The notes beneath the pieces were generated by a model. That model ran no database searches, was not told the DNA's origin, and saw only the letters and a list, made by a program, of their open reading frames with translations. A stretch of DNA of 64,000 nucleotides from Chitinophagales bacterium. Its GTDB lineage: Bacteria; Bacteroidota; Bacteroidia; Chitinophagales; Saprospiraceae. The stretch is from the NCBI GenBank assembly GCA_013298955.1, contig JAAFJT010000008.1, forward strand, positions 20,742 through 84,741. Reading direction: 5' to 3'. The position numbers and the translations under genes are program-made. Positions 17,135 to 25,736 of this stretch are shown here, piece after piece. Each line of letters begins with the position of its first letter. The first letter of the stretch is position 1.

Positions 17135-17685
17135 TCGTTTCTATTTGGCTTTTCGGAAATTATTGTTCCCTTTCTTTTCGTTTGATAATACAAATGTGCA
17201 GGGGTGTATCTTATTTTTCATGCACAACTTGTCGTAACTTGTGACATGATTCTTTAATTAAATCAATATTTAAAATATATTTAAAATATTGATTTAAAAA
17301 GTGATTTTGATTATATCAACAACGTTGATTATACCAAAAAGCCCATAGTTGCGGGCGTTTTTTTTTTGATTTAAATAGGCTAAATGAGGATTTTTTTAAA
17401 ATTATTAGGGTTTTAAAGCCCATTCCCCTTAAAAAAAAATCCAAATTGAAAAAATGTTTGAAAAAGACTCGAATCTAATTGATAACAAATTCAGACATAG
17501 AAATACCTCTTTTCGGCGGCGAAGCCCTTCGTCGCTCCACTCATATACTTGTCCTATATCAGTTGGTAAACGAAACTTGACGCAAGTTATGCTCGAAATT
17601 TATTTTCAACTCATTTAGCAAAGGTATATTAGTAAAATGTCAATTATTTTTTGATTATTTAGATATTCATAATTGATTTTTGGGA
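17135..17685. other. Intergenic region: terminator-like hairpin and a family B half-site
   Basis: A+T-rich, with no ORF I can support. At 17339-17372 AAAAAGCCC..GGGCG followed by T10 looks like a rho-independent terminator. At 17573-17596 AAACTTGACGCAAGTTATGCTCG matches the right half of the family B hairpin at 34082, including the TATGCTCG tail, without its left arm. A CTTTTCGGCGGCGAAGCC string (17508-17525) resembles 55905-55922. Confidence 0.45.
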
Positions 17686-18441
17686 TTATTTCAAAACGTC
17701 GTATCCGTACCGCAATATCATTCCGATGATGACTATTAAAAAAATATTTCTAACAAAAAGGTTGCCTTTCAAAATCGCCATGCGAGTGCCGACAATGGCT
17801 CCTGCGATATTAAATACTGCCATTGGCAACGCATACTGCCATAAAATATGGTCATTCATCCAAAAAACGCCAATCGCACCAACATTCGACGCAACATTGA
17901 CGACTTTGGCATGTGCGGAAGCCGTCAAAAAATCAAATCCCATCAAACTAATGAATGCCAATACCAAAAAACTCCCTGTGCCAGGCCCAAAAAAACCATC
18001 GTAGAAACCAACAATAGACCCAATTAAACTCCCATATATCAAAGCCTTGTTTTTTGAAACCGTTTTGGTTTCAAAAGAGCCAAAATCTTTTTTCCAAAAC
18101 GTGTAAATGGCTACTGCAATTAAGATGAAAAGCATCAATGGTTTTAGTTTTTGCGGGTCTAAATGACTCACCATTCGCGCTCCTAAAATGCTGAAAAGCA
18201 TCGTCAATACACTTGTGATTAATAAAAATGTTTTATGAAAAGACACTTTTTGAGCATATTGAATTGCCGCCGTTCCTGAACCCAGAACCGAAGGAATTTT
18301 ACCCGTTCCAAGCAAGGCTGGAATGGGCATATTCGGTAAATTTATCAAGAGTGCAGGAGTTTGAATCAGTCCGCCGCCGCCCACAATGGAATCAATGAAG
18401 CCCGCTAAAAAAGCGAAAAAACATAATATAATACTGGTCAT
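17686..18441 (-). CDS. TSUP-family permease (TauE/SafE type)
   Basis: A 251-aa inner-membrane protein with about seven to eight hydrophobic helices. The N-terminal motif FLAGFIDSIVGGGGLIQTPAL and the second-half repeat GSIVGFYDGFFGPGTGSFLVLAF are diagnostic of the family, which moves sulfite, sulfonates, thiosulfate or other small organic anions. No sulfur-metabolism gene is adjacent, so the substrate is open. Length is normal. Confidence 0.93.
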   Translation of the reverse strand: MTSIILCFFAFLAGFIDSIVGGGGLIQTPALLINLPNMPIPALLGTGKIPSVLGSGTAAIQYAQKVSFHKTFLLITSVLTMLFSILGARMVSHLDPQKLKPLMLFILIAVAIYTFWKKDFGSFETKTVSKNKALIYGSLIGSIVGFYDGFFGPGTGSFLVLAFISLMGFDFLTASAHAKVVNVASNVGAIGVFWMNDHILWQYALPMAVFNIAGAIVGTRMAILKGNLFVRNIFLIVIIGMILRYGYDVLK

Positions 18442-18526
18442 AAAGGATAAACGATGATTTTAATTGTTTGATAATCAAGGAATTGCAAAAATAAGCAATT
18501 TCCGCCAGCAATTTTCCAAAGCATTT

Positions 18527-18916
18527 TCATAAGCGTTTTTCAGCTTCATCATCCTTTTTTTGTTTGCGTTGAGCGCGAAATGCCAAGACTTCCCACCGTT
18601 TCAACGTCGGCAAACGCGGACCTTCCACCACAAATGCTTTTTCAATTTGCGCAATCAATTTTTCAATTGCCAACGCATGGTTCTCTAATTGCGAGCGAGT
18701 GGTTTGGTCCACCGCCGACAAAATGCCTTTTTTAGAAAGTTGATTGTTGAGTTTTTTCAAAACCAACTCTTTTTCGGTTTCGGTAAAAGCCTCCGATGCG
18801 TTCACATCGAACAAGACTTCGACTTTGGTTTCGACTTTATTGACGTTTTGTCCACCTTTGCCGCCACTGCGCGAAGTGCGAAACGTTAATTCTTTTTTGA
18901 GGATTTCGATATTCAT
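18527..18916 (-). CDS. arfB: Alternative ribosome-rescue peptidyl-tRNA hydrolase ArfB
   Basis: A 129-aa protein with the release-factor catalytic loop: RSGGKGGQNVNKVET contains GGQ at 21-23. A basic C-terminal tail (FRAQRKQKKDDEAEKRL) would enter the empty mRNA channel of stalled ribosomes. Family role: hydrolysis of peptidyl-tRNA on ribosomes without a stop codon. It lacks the codon-recognition domains of RF1/RF2, consistent with ArfB. Genes on both sides are unrelated. Confidence 0.93.
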   Translation of the reverse strand: MNIEILKKELTFRTSRSGGKGGQNVNKVETKVEVLFDVNASEAFTETEKELVLKKLNNQLSKKGILSAVDQTTRSQLENHALAIEKLIAQIEKAFVVEGPRLPTLKRWEVLAFRAQRKQKKDDEAEKRL

Positions 18917-19261
18917 GAATGCGTAAATGGTTTGTTAAAAGAATGCATACAATTATGGCTCGGATTCTTGTCTGAGTTCCGCCCGCACTTTCATTGACAT
19001 TATAAAATTGAATCGTTTCTTCCATTTTTTTTAAACGTAATTTAGATTCCGTTTGTACTTTTGTTTTCAACTGTTTTTTTTAAGATGGGTTTTGGCAAGT
19101 AGTATTTTAATTCAACTAAAAAACTGATTTATACGAATTGTATTTTGCGAGCATTATACATAGATGAATAAAAATTTGTTATTCGGCTCCCTATTAACAT
19201 TGGTTTGTAAAAACCTTATGTACATTTGCTATATCATTCAAGTTAAACGTAATAAAATAAA
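18917..19261. promoter_or_regulatory. Intergenic region with a candidate -7 element for the 167-aa gene
   Basis: No gene supported. TACATTTG at 19221-19228 fits the Bacteroidota -7 consensus TANNTTTG, 34 bp before the ATG at 19262. A TTTG at 19204 is too close to be the normal -33 box; ATTGG at 19199 is a weaker, better-placed candidate. Confidence 0.4.
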
Positions 19262-19765
19262 ATGCTTATGGCTGCTTTTACTGCAACTTATGTCATCCAA
19301 GCACCCGTGAATACGATTCAATCTTTCATTGAAGCGCGTTCTCAACAAGCGACCACCGTGCAAATGCCTTCTTTAAAGCATGAAAAAGCCTTTTTGAAAA
19401 TCTGTAACCGACTTGTAATGGATATGCAAGCAGAAGCAATGAAGTTGACTTCGGAAGAAGCATCCAGCATCTGGAAAAGTATTCAAAAGGATATGCAACC
19501 GTTTTCCAAAATGGATAAAGCGATCCGAAATATGGTACCGATTTACGTAGGCGAAAAAGAATTGATATTAATTATCAAGTCTTTGTGGTTGAATATCAAT
19601 CAATTGACTCAAGATATTAAATTAATTGCTCAATTGCCCGAAGTAGATGAAACAACGGCGGCATACGCTGATTATTTTGGGGATATGTTGCAAAATGCGA
19701 TTCAAGACCCATCCAATACGCGGGTGATGGGCAAAAAAGCTTTATTGTACCTATTTGAAGACTAA
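19262..19765 (+). CDS. Hypothetical protein, helical, 167 aa
   Basis: I do not recognise the family. The protein has no clear signal peptide despite a hydrophobic start (MLMAAFTATYVIQAP) and is predicted mostly helical (MDMQAEAMKLTSEEASSIWKS, LILIIKSLWLNINQL). The length, clean ATG, candidate promoter upstream and two strong terminators downstream support a real, single-gene transcription unit. The second ATG (codon 3) could also serve as start. Confidence 0.7.
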   Translation: MLMAAFTATYVIQAPVNTIQSFIEARSQQATTVQMPSLKHEKAFLKICNRLVMDMQAEAMKLTSEEASSIWKSIQKDMQPFSKMDKAIRNMVPIYVGEKELILIIKSLWLNINQLTQDIKLIAQLPEVDETTAAYADYFGDMLQNAIQDPSNTRVMGKKALLYLFED

Positions 19766-19777
19766 TCTATGCCTTAC

Positions 19778-19845
19778 AACCGACATTCCGCACCCTAATT
19801 TTTAATTCCTTAAAATCAAAAATTAAGGTGCGGAATGTCGGTTTA
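19778..19845 (+). terminator. Long hairpin terminator after the 167-aa gene
   Basis: Arms ACCGACATTCCGCACC... pair with ...GGTGCGGAATGTCGGT, continuing through an A/T-rich inner stem. It starts about 13 bp past the stop codon. Confidence 0.75.
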
Positions 19846-19921
19846 AATGAAGCATAAATGTAATTCAAAAACGAAAATGGAGTGTATTTTTTGAAAAAAA
19901 TTGAATTTCATTCGGCGAATT

Positions 19922-19974
19922 AAAAAAGGCTCCGTTTAGGAAACGTTGAACGTTTCCTAAACGGAGCCTTTTTT
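19922..19974. terminator. Perfect 26-bp-arm bidirectional terminator
   Basis: Exact arms AAAAAAGGCTCCGTTTAGG... and complement around one base, bounded by A6 and T6. It sits between the convergent 167-aa gene and the SAM hydrolase gene, ideally placed to stop transcription from both sides. Confidence 0.9.
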
Positions 19975-19993
19975 ATTTAAATTTGAAAAAACG

Positions 19994-20761
19994 TTAAGGC
20001 GCAAACTCAATCTGCACTGTATCATCCACTTTCAAACCCAACATTTCACTTGCACGCCCTGTATGAATCGCGATTTCCAAATAATCGGTGTTAAACAAAC
20101 AAAGCGTATCGCCCATCGAAACCTCATTATAATGTCTCGACAATTTGCGAATCGGGTCATGGCGTTTGAAAAAGAGTTTAAACGCTCGATTTTTGCCCAC
20201 GCGCTCAAACAACGTGCGCGTAATATTCAAAACCACATTTCCATAATCATCAATATGAATGACACTTCCACGAATCTGCGTTTGCGACGTAACGGGTTGA
20301 AACATAAGGCGTTGTAAAATATCGCCTGCGGGTTTGCCCACCGTTTCAATCGGATTGCCTTTGACAATATGCCCTACTGCATGCGCCAATACATCCCGTA
20401 TCGGCTCAATGCTCAAACCCGAAAACGGCAATTCATACGCCACCTGCGGCAAAGTCGGAAATATCAACGATAGCAACCCATTATCAGGCACCACAAAGTA
20501 ATGATTTTTATAAACCGTTACTAAAAACCGATTGCGGTCTCCTCCCATATTATTGACGCTGATAACATGAATCGTGCCTTCAGGAAAGCAATGCCAACAA
20601 TTTTTCAACGTAAATGCCGCTTGTACAATATCATGTTTTTTAATCTGGTGCGTAATATCTATCAAATTGAGTTGGCGGTGACGAGTCAGCATCGCCCCTT
20701 TGATGCTCGGCACATAATAGTCCTTGTCACCAAAATCTGTCGTCATCGTTACAATAGTCAT
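19994..20761 (-). CDS. SAM hydrolase / DUF62 family (SAM hydroxide adenosyltransferase)
   Basis: A 255-aa cytoplasmic enzyme of the family that also contains fluorinase and chlorinase. Most members use water (hydroxide) to split S-adenosylmethionine into adenosine and methionine. N-terminal TIVTMTTDFGDKDYYVPSIKG carries the catalytic Asp and SAM-binding residues; FVVPDNGLLSLI and IHIDDYGNVVLNITR follow in the expected order. Start at ATG 20761; a TTG one codon earlier is also open. No halogenation genes nearby, so the hydrolase activity is the best reading. Confidence 0.88.
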   Translation of the reverse strand: MTIVTMTTDFGDKDYYVPSIKGAMLTRHRQLNLIDITHQIKKHDIVQAAFTLKNCWHCFPEGTIHVISVNNMGGDRNRFLVTVYKNHYFVVPDNGLLSLIFPTLPQVAYELPFSGLSIEPIRDVLAHAVGHIVKGNPIETVGKPAGDILQRLMFQPVTSQTQIRGSVIHIDDYGNVVLNITRTLFERVGKNRAFKLFFKRHDPIRKLSRHYNEVSMGDTLCLFNTDYLEIAIHTGRASEMLGLKVDDTVQIEFAP

Positions 20762-21071
20762 CAAAAGTAATTTGGGAATTGAGATGAAACAATCATTGGT
20801 GGAATTACACTTAAAAAATTGATTTTAAACTTTTTACCCTTTACAAATTCCATTCACAAGTTCGCTTAATTTTATATTTTTTTAAAAAATTTGTATAAAA
20901 AAATTTGCTTTTCTCCTATCTTTTTCTTTATTTTACACAAAAATAAGACTTCATTACATTAAAAGATGCTTTTATGAAAAAAAATTTTGCTTTTCATCAC
21001 ATATTTAACAATAGAAATACACAAAGGAGGGCTGTGCCATGATTGTTTTTTAAAATGTATGAGCCAATCAA
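20762..21071. other. Intergenic region without a supported gene
   Basis: Very A+T-rich. It contains a 22-codon ORF (20974-21042) and an AAAGGAGGGCTGTGCC string that resembles a Shine-Dalgarno site followed by a 4-codon ORF. Neither is convincing in a phylum that rarely uses such sites. Confidence 0.35.
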
Positions 21072-21198
21072 GATACAATTGGAACGCGGATAACACGGAT
21101 AGGGCGGATTTTCACGGATTTTTTTGAATCAAAAAAAATCCAATTAAAAAAATCCGTGAAAATCCGCTCTATCTGTGTCATCTGCGTTCCAATTCGCT
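21072..21198. repeat. Family A hairpin A5 upstream of phoH
   Basis: Left arm GATACAATTGGAACGCGG..., right arm ending GCGTTCCAATTCGCTC, loop about 15 bp. The middle of both arms differs from other copies in a paired way: ACACGGATAGGGCGG against CCGCTCTATCTGTGT, with remaining differences being G-T wobbles. Confidence 0.88.
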
Positions 21199-21271
21199 CC
21201 ACATTGGATAACCTTGTACGCATTGTTTAACCATTAAACATCAAAAGTTCAACCAAAAAATTCAAAAAAGT

Positions 21272-22315
21272 TTGAGCGAAATCATTTTGACCATTGATGG
21301 AGTTGATTTGTTAGCCCTTTACGGTGAAAATAACTCCAAATTGAACCTTGTCCGCAAGGCGTTTCCCGATTTGACGATTACGTCTCGGGGTAATAATTTG
21401 AAAATCGCAGGAGCCAAAAGCGATGCGCAGACCGCCAAAGCCACGATGGAAATGATGGTGCGGATGCTCAAAGACCATAAAGAATTGTCTTCTCAAACCG
21501 TGACGGACATGTTGAAAGGCGAAAACCCGTATGAAGTGCGGCTGCCCGCAGGCGAAAGTAATGCTACTATCGTCTATGGACGCGATGGCGCACCCATCAA
21601 GGCGAAAACCCGCAATCAACGCAAACTCGTCGAAGCCATTGACCAACATGATATTGTGTTTGCGCTCGGTCCCGCAGGAACGGGCAAAACCTATACGGCG
21701 GTTGCGATGGCAGTACGGGCGTTGAAGCACAAAATTGTGAAAAAAATTATTTTGACGCGCCCCGCAGTGGAAGCTGGTGAAAATTTGGGTTTCTTGCCCG
21801 GAGATTTGAAGGAGAAAATTGACCCGTATTTGCGCCCGTTATACGACGCGCTGGACGATATGTTTCCTGCCGACAAACTCACGCAAATGATGACGAGTCG
21901 TACGATTGAAGTGGCACCGTTAGCGTTCATGCGCGGTCGGACGTTGAATGATGCGTTTGTCATCCTCGACGAAGCGCAAAATGCGACTCCGCAACAGATG
22001 AAAATGTTCTTAACGCGGCTCGGTCCGACGGCTAAATGTGTGGTGACGGGCGATTTGTCTCAAATCGATTTGCCGCGCAATATTCAGTCTGGCTTGGTGC
22101 AATCGTTGGATATTTTGAAAAATGTGGATGGGATTGCACAAGTGTTTTTGTCTGCGGAGGATGTGGTGCGGCATCGCTTGGTGAAGGAAATCATCAAAGC
22201 GTATGAAGCCGACGACGAAGCTTGGCGACAACACAAAATGGCGCAAGACGCTCGACGGAATAATACCACTCGAAGCATGCCCGATAAAACGGAAGAAGCG
22301 AGTACGAATGAATAA
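21272..22315 (+). CDS. phoH: PhoH-like ATPase
   Basis: A 347-aa cytoplasmic P-loop ATPase/RNA-binding protein. An N-terminal KH-like segment (about 1-90) is followed by the PhoH domain: Walker A GPAGTGKT at 133-140, LTRPAVEAGENLGFLPGD at 161-178, Walker B VILDEAQNAT at 230-239, TGDLSQIDLP near 258. The frame has no upstream ATG before a stop; the only sensible start is TTG at 21272, which gives the family-typical N-terminus SEIILTIDGVDLLALYG. Role in RNA metabolism or phosphate stress is known only in general terms. A family A hairpin occupies the 5' side. Confidence 0.92.
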   Translation: MSEIILTIDGVDLLALYGENNSKLNLVRKAFPDLTITSRGNNLKIAGAKSDAQTAKATMEMMVRMLKDHKELSSQTVTDMLKGENPYEVRLPAGESNATIVYGRDGAPIKAKTRNQRKLVEAIDQHDIVFALGPAGTGKTYTAVAMAVRALKHKIVKKIILTRPAVEAGENLGFLPGDLKEKIDPYLRPLYDALDDMFPADKLTQMMTSRTIEVAPLAFMRGRTLNDAFVILDEAQNATPQQMKMFLTRLGPTAKCVVTGDLSQIDLPRNIQSGLVQSLDILKNVDGIAQVFLSAEDVVRHRLVKEIIKAYEADDEAWRQHKMAQDARRNNTTRSMPDKTEEASTNE

Positions 22316-22350
22316 TTAATTATAATTATAAAAGATTGATTGATAAGGAC

Positions 22351-22385
22351 AACGGCATTCGTTTTGGAAACGGATGCCGTTTTTG
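22351..22385 (+). terminator. Hairpin terminator after phoH
   Basis: AACGGCATTCGTTT / AAACGGATGCCGTT with T5 following. The right arm AAACGGATGCCGTTTTT recurs exactly in the terminator at 23315-23352 on the far side of the next two genes. Confidence 0.85.
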
Positions 22386-22405
22386 ATTAGATGACCTACA
22401 TTTTT

Positions 22406-22436
22406 TTTGCAAAAAAGTTTCAAATGATTATCTTTG
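22406..22436 (+). promoter_or_regulatory. Bacteroidota promoter for the nucleotidyltransferase-like gene
   Basis: TTTG at 22406-22409, exactly 19 bp, then TATCTTTG at 22429-22436. This is a full match to the TTTG-N19-TANNTTTG consensus. The start codon is 36 bp downstream. Confidence 0.75.
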
Positions 22437-22472
22437 CTATAAATTTGCCCCAAATTTAAAAGGTATCAAACA

Positions 22473-22946
22473 ATGAAATTACAATTTAACCAGCGCGGCT
22501 ATCTTGAACCGAATGATGTCATTGAGATAAGCCCTACGGATTTTAAAGAATTATTTGTTTTTAATGACCATCGTCAAATGCTTTTTGAAGCCTATTGCGA
22601 TTTTTTAGCAAAACTTCAAGCCTTAGAACTTGGCACTTTTCGACAATGGGTCAATGGCAGTTTTACCACTAAAAAAGTGCAACCGAATGATATTGATGTG
22701 GTTACATTTGTGGATCATGTTTTATTTGATAAGCATGAATCCGTTTTTCGAGAATGGTATCGGAATCGAAAGCAAGGCAAAATAGATTGTTATTTTGTAC
22801 GCGTTTATCCAGAAGGGCATCAAAATTATTTTTTAACGCAATTCGATACCCTTCAATTTTGGCATGATTTCACAAGAGATTATAAGAAAAAAAGTGAAAA
22901 AAAAGGATTCATTCAACTCAATTTTCCAACCAATGAAATTAAGTAA
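22473..22946 (+). CDS. DUF6932-type protein with nucleotidyltransferase-like motif
   Basis: A 157-aa protein. The segment QWVNGSFTTKKVQPNDIDVVTF (about 58-80) has the layout of a nucleotidyltransferase-fold active site (GS...DxD). The start NQRGYLEPNDVIEISPTDFKELFVFNDHRQ and the overall length fit what I recall of the DUF6932 family. Such minimal nucleotidyltransferase folds occur in MNT-type toxin-antitoxin pairs, but activity here is inference. The next gene overlaps its end by 14 bp, and it has its own consensus promoter. Confidence 0.75.
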   Translation: MKLQFNQRGYLEPNDVIEISPTDFKELFVFNDHRQMLFEAYCDFLAKLQALELGTFRQWVNGSFTTKKVQPNDIDVVTFVDHVLFDKHESVFREWYRNRKQGKIDCYFVRVYPEGHQNYFLTQFDTLQFWHDFTRDYKKKSEKKGFIQLNFPTNEIK

Positions 22947-23181
22947 AAAAGATACTACATTCATATTGTTGCAATTTAAACGCATTGAATCGCTCAATCA
23001 GTTGATTGAAGCCCATCATAAAATAGATGAACCGAGCCTATTGATGATGGAACAATATCATGATATGCGGGAAGAGTCGATTAAATTGATTTTAAATTAC
23101 TTTTTTCAATTAGGCGTTCAAAAGGATTTAGCTAAAGTCCTCCAAAAAGATTTTAAAAATTTATGGGCAGTGGCTTCATAA
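22933..23181 (+). CDS. Small helical protein overlapping the nucleotidyltransferase-like gene
   Basis: An 82-aa protein from ATG 22933. The frame extends further upstream inside the previous gene, but this ATG gives the natural MKLSKKDTTFILLQFKRIESL start. Predicted all-helical and charged (LNQLIEAHHKIDEP..MMEQYHDMREESIKLIL), no signal peptide. The 14-bp overlap implies translational coupling, as in toxin-antitoxin operons. It lacks a recognisable HEPN RX4-6H motif, so I do not call it HEPN. Function unknown. Confidence 0.7.
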   Translation: MKLSKKDTTFILLQFKRIESLNQLIEAHHKIDEPSLLMMEQYHDMREESIKLILNYFFQLGVQKDLAKVLQKDFKNLWAVAS

Positions 23182-23314
23182 CCTGCATGAACCTCTTTAG
23201 CTTGATAAGCAAAAGTGCGCTGAACCGCAAGAAATCATACTTTTCATGAATGGTTTTGTCTCTCGTTTGAAGTCATTTTTTATTTACAAAATGGTTTTGG
23301 TTTGAAAACGCAAT

Positions 23315-23352
23315 AAAAAATGGCATTTGTTCCCAAACGGATGCCGTTTTTT
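23315..23352. terminator. Terminator closing the two-gene module
   Basis: AAAAAATGGCATTTGT TCCC AAACGGATGCCGTTTTTT. Works on both strands (convergent with the gene ending at 23364). Shares its right arm with the terminator at 22351. Confidence 0.8.
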
Positions 23353-23363
23353 ATATAAATTAT

Positions 23364-23549
23364 TCACTTAGAATTTCCTGATAAGCATTCAATAACTCTA
23401 TTTGATACCGTTTCATCAAACCATAATTTTTTTTTCAATCTTTCATTGTCTTTTGTAAAAGAAAACATAAAATTAGGGTTTGCCATATGCAATCCTTTCA
23501 AATATTCATAAAGCCTATCATGTAAGAGCAGTATTTCATTTTCGGTCAT
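23364..23549 (-). CDS. Small hypothetical protein
   Basis: A 61-aa reading from ATG 23549 (MTENEILLLHDRLYEYLKGLHMANPNF...). The frame stays open upstream to 23657 and would overlap the end of hemW by 29 bp if a more upstream start were used. No family recognised. It lies 79 bp downstream of hemW on the same strand and ends at a bidirectional terminator, so it could be the last gene of the hemW transcript, or a remnant of a longer protein. Confidence 0.45.
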   Translation of the reverse strand: MTENEILLLHDRLYEYLKGLHMANPNFMFSFTKDNERLKKKLWFDETVSNRVIECLSGNSK

Positions 23550-23628
23550 AATGGATTTTATTTTGGGTTTGAAAAGGCAAAATAAAACATTTTTATCAAA
23601 AAATGCCCGTTCTGACGAAACAGGTTTG

Positions 23629-24756
23629 TTATATAAACAATTCCGCAGCAATTCCATCTGCTAAAAATTTGCCTGATGCACTTAATATATAATGATTTTT
23701 ATTTTTTATAATATTTTGATTATCAATAAAAAATTGAACCATTTTTTCAAAAAAACATCGTTTTTCAAAACCATATTTCAACTCAATGATTTCAATATCA
23801 ATACCCCAAATCGTGCGCAAAGCGGTCATCACATACTCGTTATATTGTTGATTGATTGTCAAGATTTCTTTTTCAAAATTCAAATTTTCGATGGCAATCC
23901 CGTTTAAATATTGGTGATTATTTGCCACATTCCATTGCCGACTCGCGCCGTCAAAAGAGTGCGCAGATGGTCCAACGCCCAAATACGAAACCCCTTTCCA
24001 ATAATTTGCATTGTGTTTGGAATACCAACCCGCTTGCGCAAAATTGGAAATTTCATAATGAACATAACTTTTTTGCGCCATTTGTTCCATCAGTACTTCA
24101 AATTGAGTGGCGGCATGCTCATCACTCACAGCTATTTTTTTTTGCAAGCGTATCTGTTTGTCTAACGGCGTTTTAGGTTCTACCGTGAGCGCGTAACAGG
24201 AAATATGCGGAATTTTATAGTCAAAAATCGTATTCAAATTCGTCAACCATTGCGCATGTGAAGTGGTTGGTGTACCGTAAATCAAGTCAACCGTCAAGTT
24301 TTGGAAACCAATTGTCAACGCATTTTCGAGGCAATGACGGGCTTCTTGCGCATTATGAGCGCGATTCATATATTTTAAATCATTATCTGAAAAAGATTGA
24401 ATACCAATACTTAATCGATTGATAGGCGTATCTCTTTTCAACATTTGAAGGTAGGCAACCGATAAATCATCTGGATTTGCCTCCAAAGTGATTTCCGCTG
24501 TTGTGGAAACATCATATGTTTTAAAAATAATTTCAAATAAAACGGTCAATTGTTTTGCCTCCAAAAGAGAAGGCGTGCCGCCGCCGATGTAAATGGTGTT
24601 GATTTTTTCATCCTTCAAATAAGTGCGTCTTAAAGACAATTCGCGCCCAATCGCTTCCATCATCACCGTTTGTTGCCGCAAGGAAGTGGAAAAATGAAAA
24701 TTGCAATAATTGCATGCCTGTTTGCAAAATGGAATATGTATATAAATGCCTGCCAA
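23629..24756 (-). CDS. hemW: HemW-type radical SAM heme chaperone (HemN-like)
   Basis: A 375-aa radical SAM protein. The cluster motif is at Cys11, Cys15, Cys18 (PFCKQACNYCNFHF), with IYIGGGTPSLL at about 55-65, RLSIGIQSFSD near 134, and the HemW-type C-terminal domain. It lacks the N-terminal extension of true HemN coproporphyrinogen dehydrogenase, so a heme-trafficking role is more likely. The only fitting start is TTG at 24756 (AGIYIHIPFC is the family's usual N-terminus), because an in-frame stop lies just upstream without an ATG. Confidence 0.9.
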   Translation of the reverse strand: MAGIYIHIPFCKQACNYCNFHFSTSLRQQTVMMEAIGRELSLRRTYLKDEKINTIYIGGGTPSLLEAKQLTVLFEIIFKTYDVSTTAEITLEANPDDLSVAYLQMLKRDTPINRLSIGIQSFSDNDLKYMNRAHNAQEARHCLENALTIGFQNLTVDLIYGTPTTSHAQWLTNLNTIFDYKIPHISCYALTVEPKTPLDKQIRLQKKIAVSDEHAATQFEVLMEQMAQKSYVHYEISNFAQAGWYSKHNANYWKGVSYLGVGPSAHSFDGASRQWNVANNHQYLNGIAIENLNFEKEILTINQQYNEYVMTALRTIWGIDIEIIELKYGFEKRCFFEKMVQFFIDNQNIIKNKNHYILSASGKFLADGIAAELFI

Positions 24757-24780
24757 TGCTTTATGATTTTAAAGATTCAT

Positions 24781-24936
24781 TTAAAAACTTGGATTTGTGA
24801 AACACATAGGACACATAGGTTTCATAGAACACATAGGCATAAGCATTTTTTTTCGTTCAAGAAGCGAAAAAAGAAACACTTGCGCCTATGTGTCCTATGT
24901 GTCCTATGAAACCTATGTGTACTATGTGTTTTAAAA
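24781..24936. repeat. Family E hairpin E3 (CACATAGG type)
   Basis: The left side, AACACATAGGACACATAGG followed by TTTCATAGAACACATAGGC, pairs over about 50 bp with the right side GCCTATGTGTCCTATGTG... to CTATGTGTTTTAA. A smaller TTTTTTTTCG/CGAAAAAAG hairpin is in the loop. It lies between the divergent hemW and DUF4920 genes. Confidence 0.88.
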
Positions 24937-24958
24937 ATGCAATAAATCCAATTTTAAC

Positions 24959-24989
24959 TTTGAAAAAAAACAAATCTACTGTACTTTTG
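24959..24989 (+). promoter_or_regulatory. Bacteroidota promoter for the DUF4920 gene
   Basis: TTTG at 24959-24962, 19 bp, then TACTTTTG at 24982-24989: an exact TTTG-N19-TANNTTTG match, 37 bp before the ATG at 25027. Confidence 0.72.
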
Positions 24990-25026
24990 AGGAAAAATTG
25001 CAATCATTTCAAATAATTCTATCTAT

Positions 25027-25551
25027 ATGTTTCAAAAAATCCTATTATCCATGAGTCTTGCCGCCTTTTTAGGCATCGGCTGCACCCCGAAAACGAGTAA
25101 AACCGCACCATCGGAAGACCAGGCTTATCAAATTTTTAAAGCCAAAGCCCATGATGGCAAGGCTTTTGGCGCGAAATTCGACCCAAAAGGTGCGATTCCA
25201 TATGATGCTTTGGTTTCCAAAATTGAAAAAGGCGATAAAACCGAAAGTGTGACCGTCACAGGCAAGGTCGAAGCCGTTTGTAAAGCAAAAGGTTGTTGGA
25301 TGAATATCCAATCGGAAACGGGGAAACCGTCGATGTTTGTAAAATTCCAAGATTATGCGTTTTTTATGCCAAAAGATCTTGCTGGTAAAAAAATCGTCAT
25401 GACTGGAAAAGCCTTTACCGAAACAACTCCTGTGGAACAATTGAAACATTTCGCGGAAGATGACGGCAAATCGCCCGCCGAAATCGCTAAAATTACGAAA
25501 CCAAAGACGGAAATGAAATTTATGGCAACAGGCGTTGTCATTGTGGATTAA
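25027..25551 (+). CDS. DUF4920 lipoprotein
   Basis: A 174-aa predicted lipoprotein with lipobox Cys19 (LGIGC). The DUF4920 core is at about 85-150: VTGKVEAVCKAKGCWMNI, with the conserved CXXXGCWM cysteines, then KFQDYAFFMPKDLAGKKIVMTGKAF. The domain resembles small OB-fold, metal-binding-like envelope domains, but its function is not established. It has its own consensus promoter and a perfect palindrome downstream, so it is monocistronic. Confidence 0.88.
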   Translation: MFQKILLSMSLAAFLGIGCTPKTSKTAPSEDQAYQIFKAKAHDGKAFGAKFDPKGAIPYDALVSKIEKGDKTESVTVTGKVEAVCKAKGCWMNIQSETGKPSMFVKFQDYAFFMPKDLAGKKIVMTGKAFTETTPVEQLKHFAEDDGKSPAEIAKITKPKTEMKFMATGVVIVD

Positions 25552-25586
25552 CGAAGTAAGTAGTTCAATTGAAAGAACCGATCCAA

Positions 25587-25618
25587 AAGGTCGGCGAGGT
25601 TGCAACCTCGCCGACCTT
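25587..25618 (+). terminator. Family C-like perfect palindrome
   Basis: A 32-base perfect palindrome: AAGGTCGGCGAGGTTG joined to its complement. The GGTTGCAACC centre resembles the GGGTTTTAAAACCC centre of the other family C copies. It stands 35 bp past the DUF4920 stop. Confidence 0.75.
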
Positions 25619-25736
25619 GATTCGATACGAATACACTGATTATCAATCATTTACATTTTGGTCGCTTATTTCAAATCAACTACTTAGCTTTTGATTTTTC
25701 AAGCCCTATTTTTTAGACTCTTTTAACAAACGCATC

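Noticed and set aside
18837..19070. 77-aa minus-strand ORF overlapping the start of arfB
   Set aside because: Overlaps the conserved GGQ coding region in another frame and has no recognisable family.
20974..21042. 22-codon ORF with a nearby AAAGGAGGG string
   Set aside because: Too short, no homology, and Shine-Dalgarno-like sequences are not informative in this phylum; it could be a leader peptide but nothing supports it.
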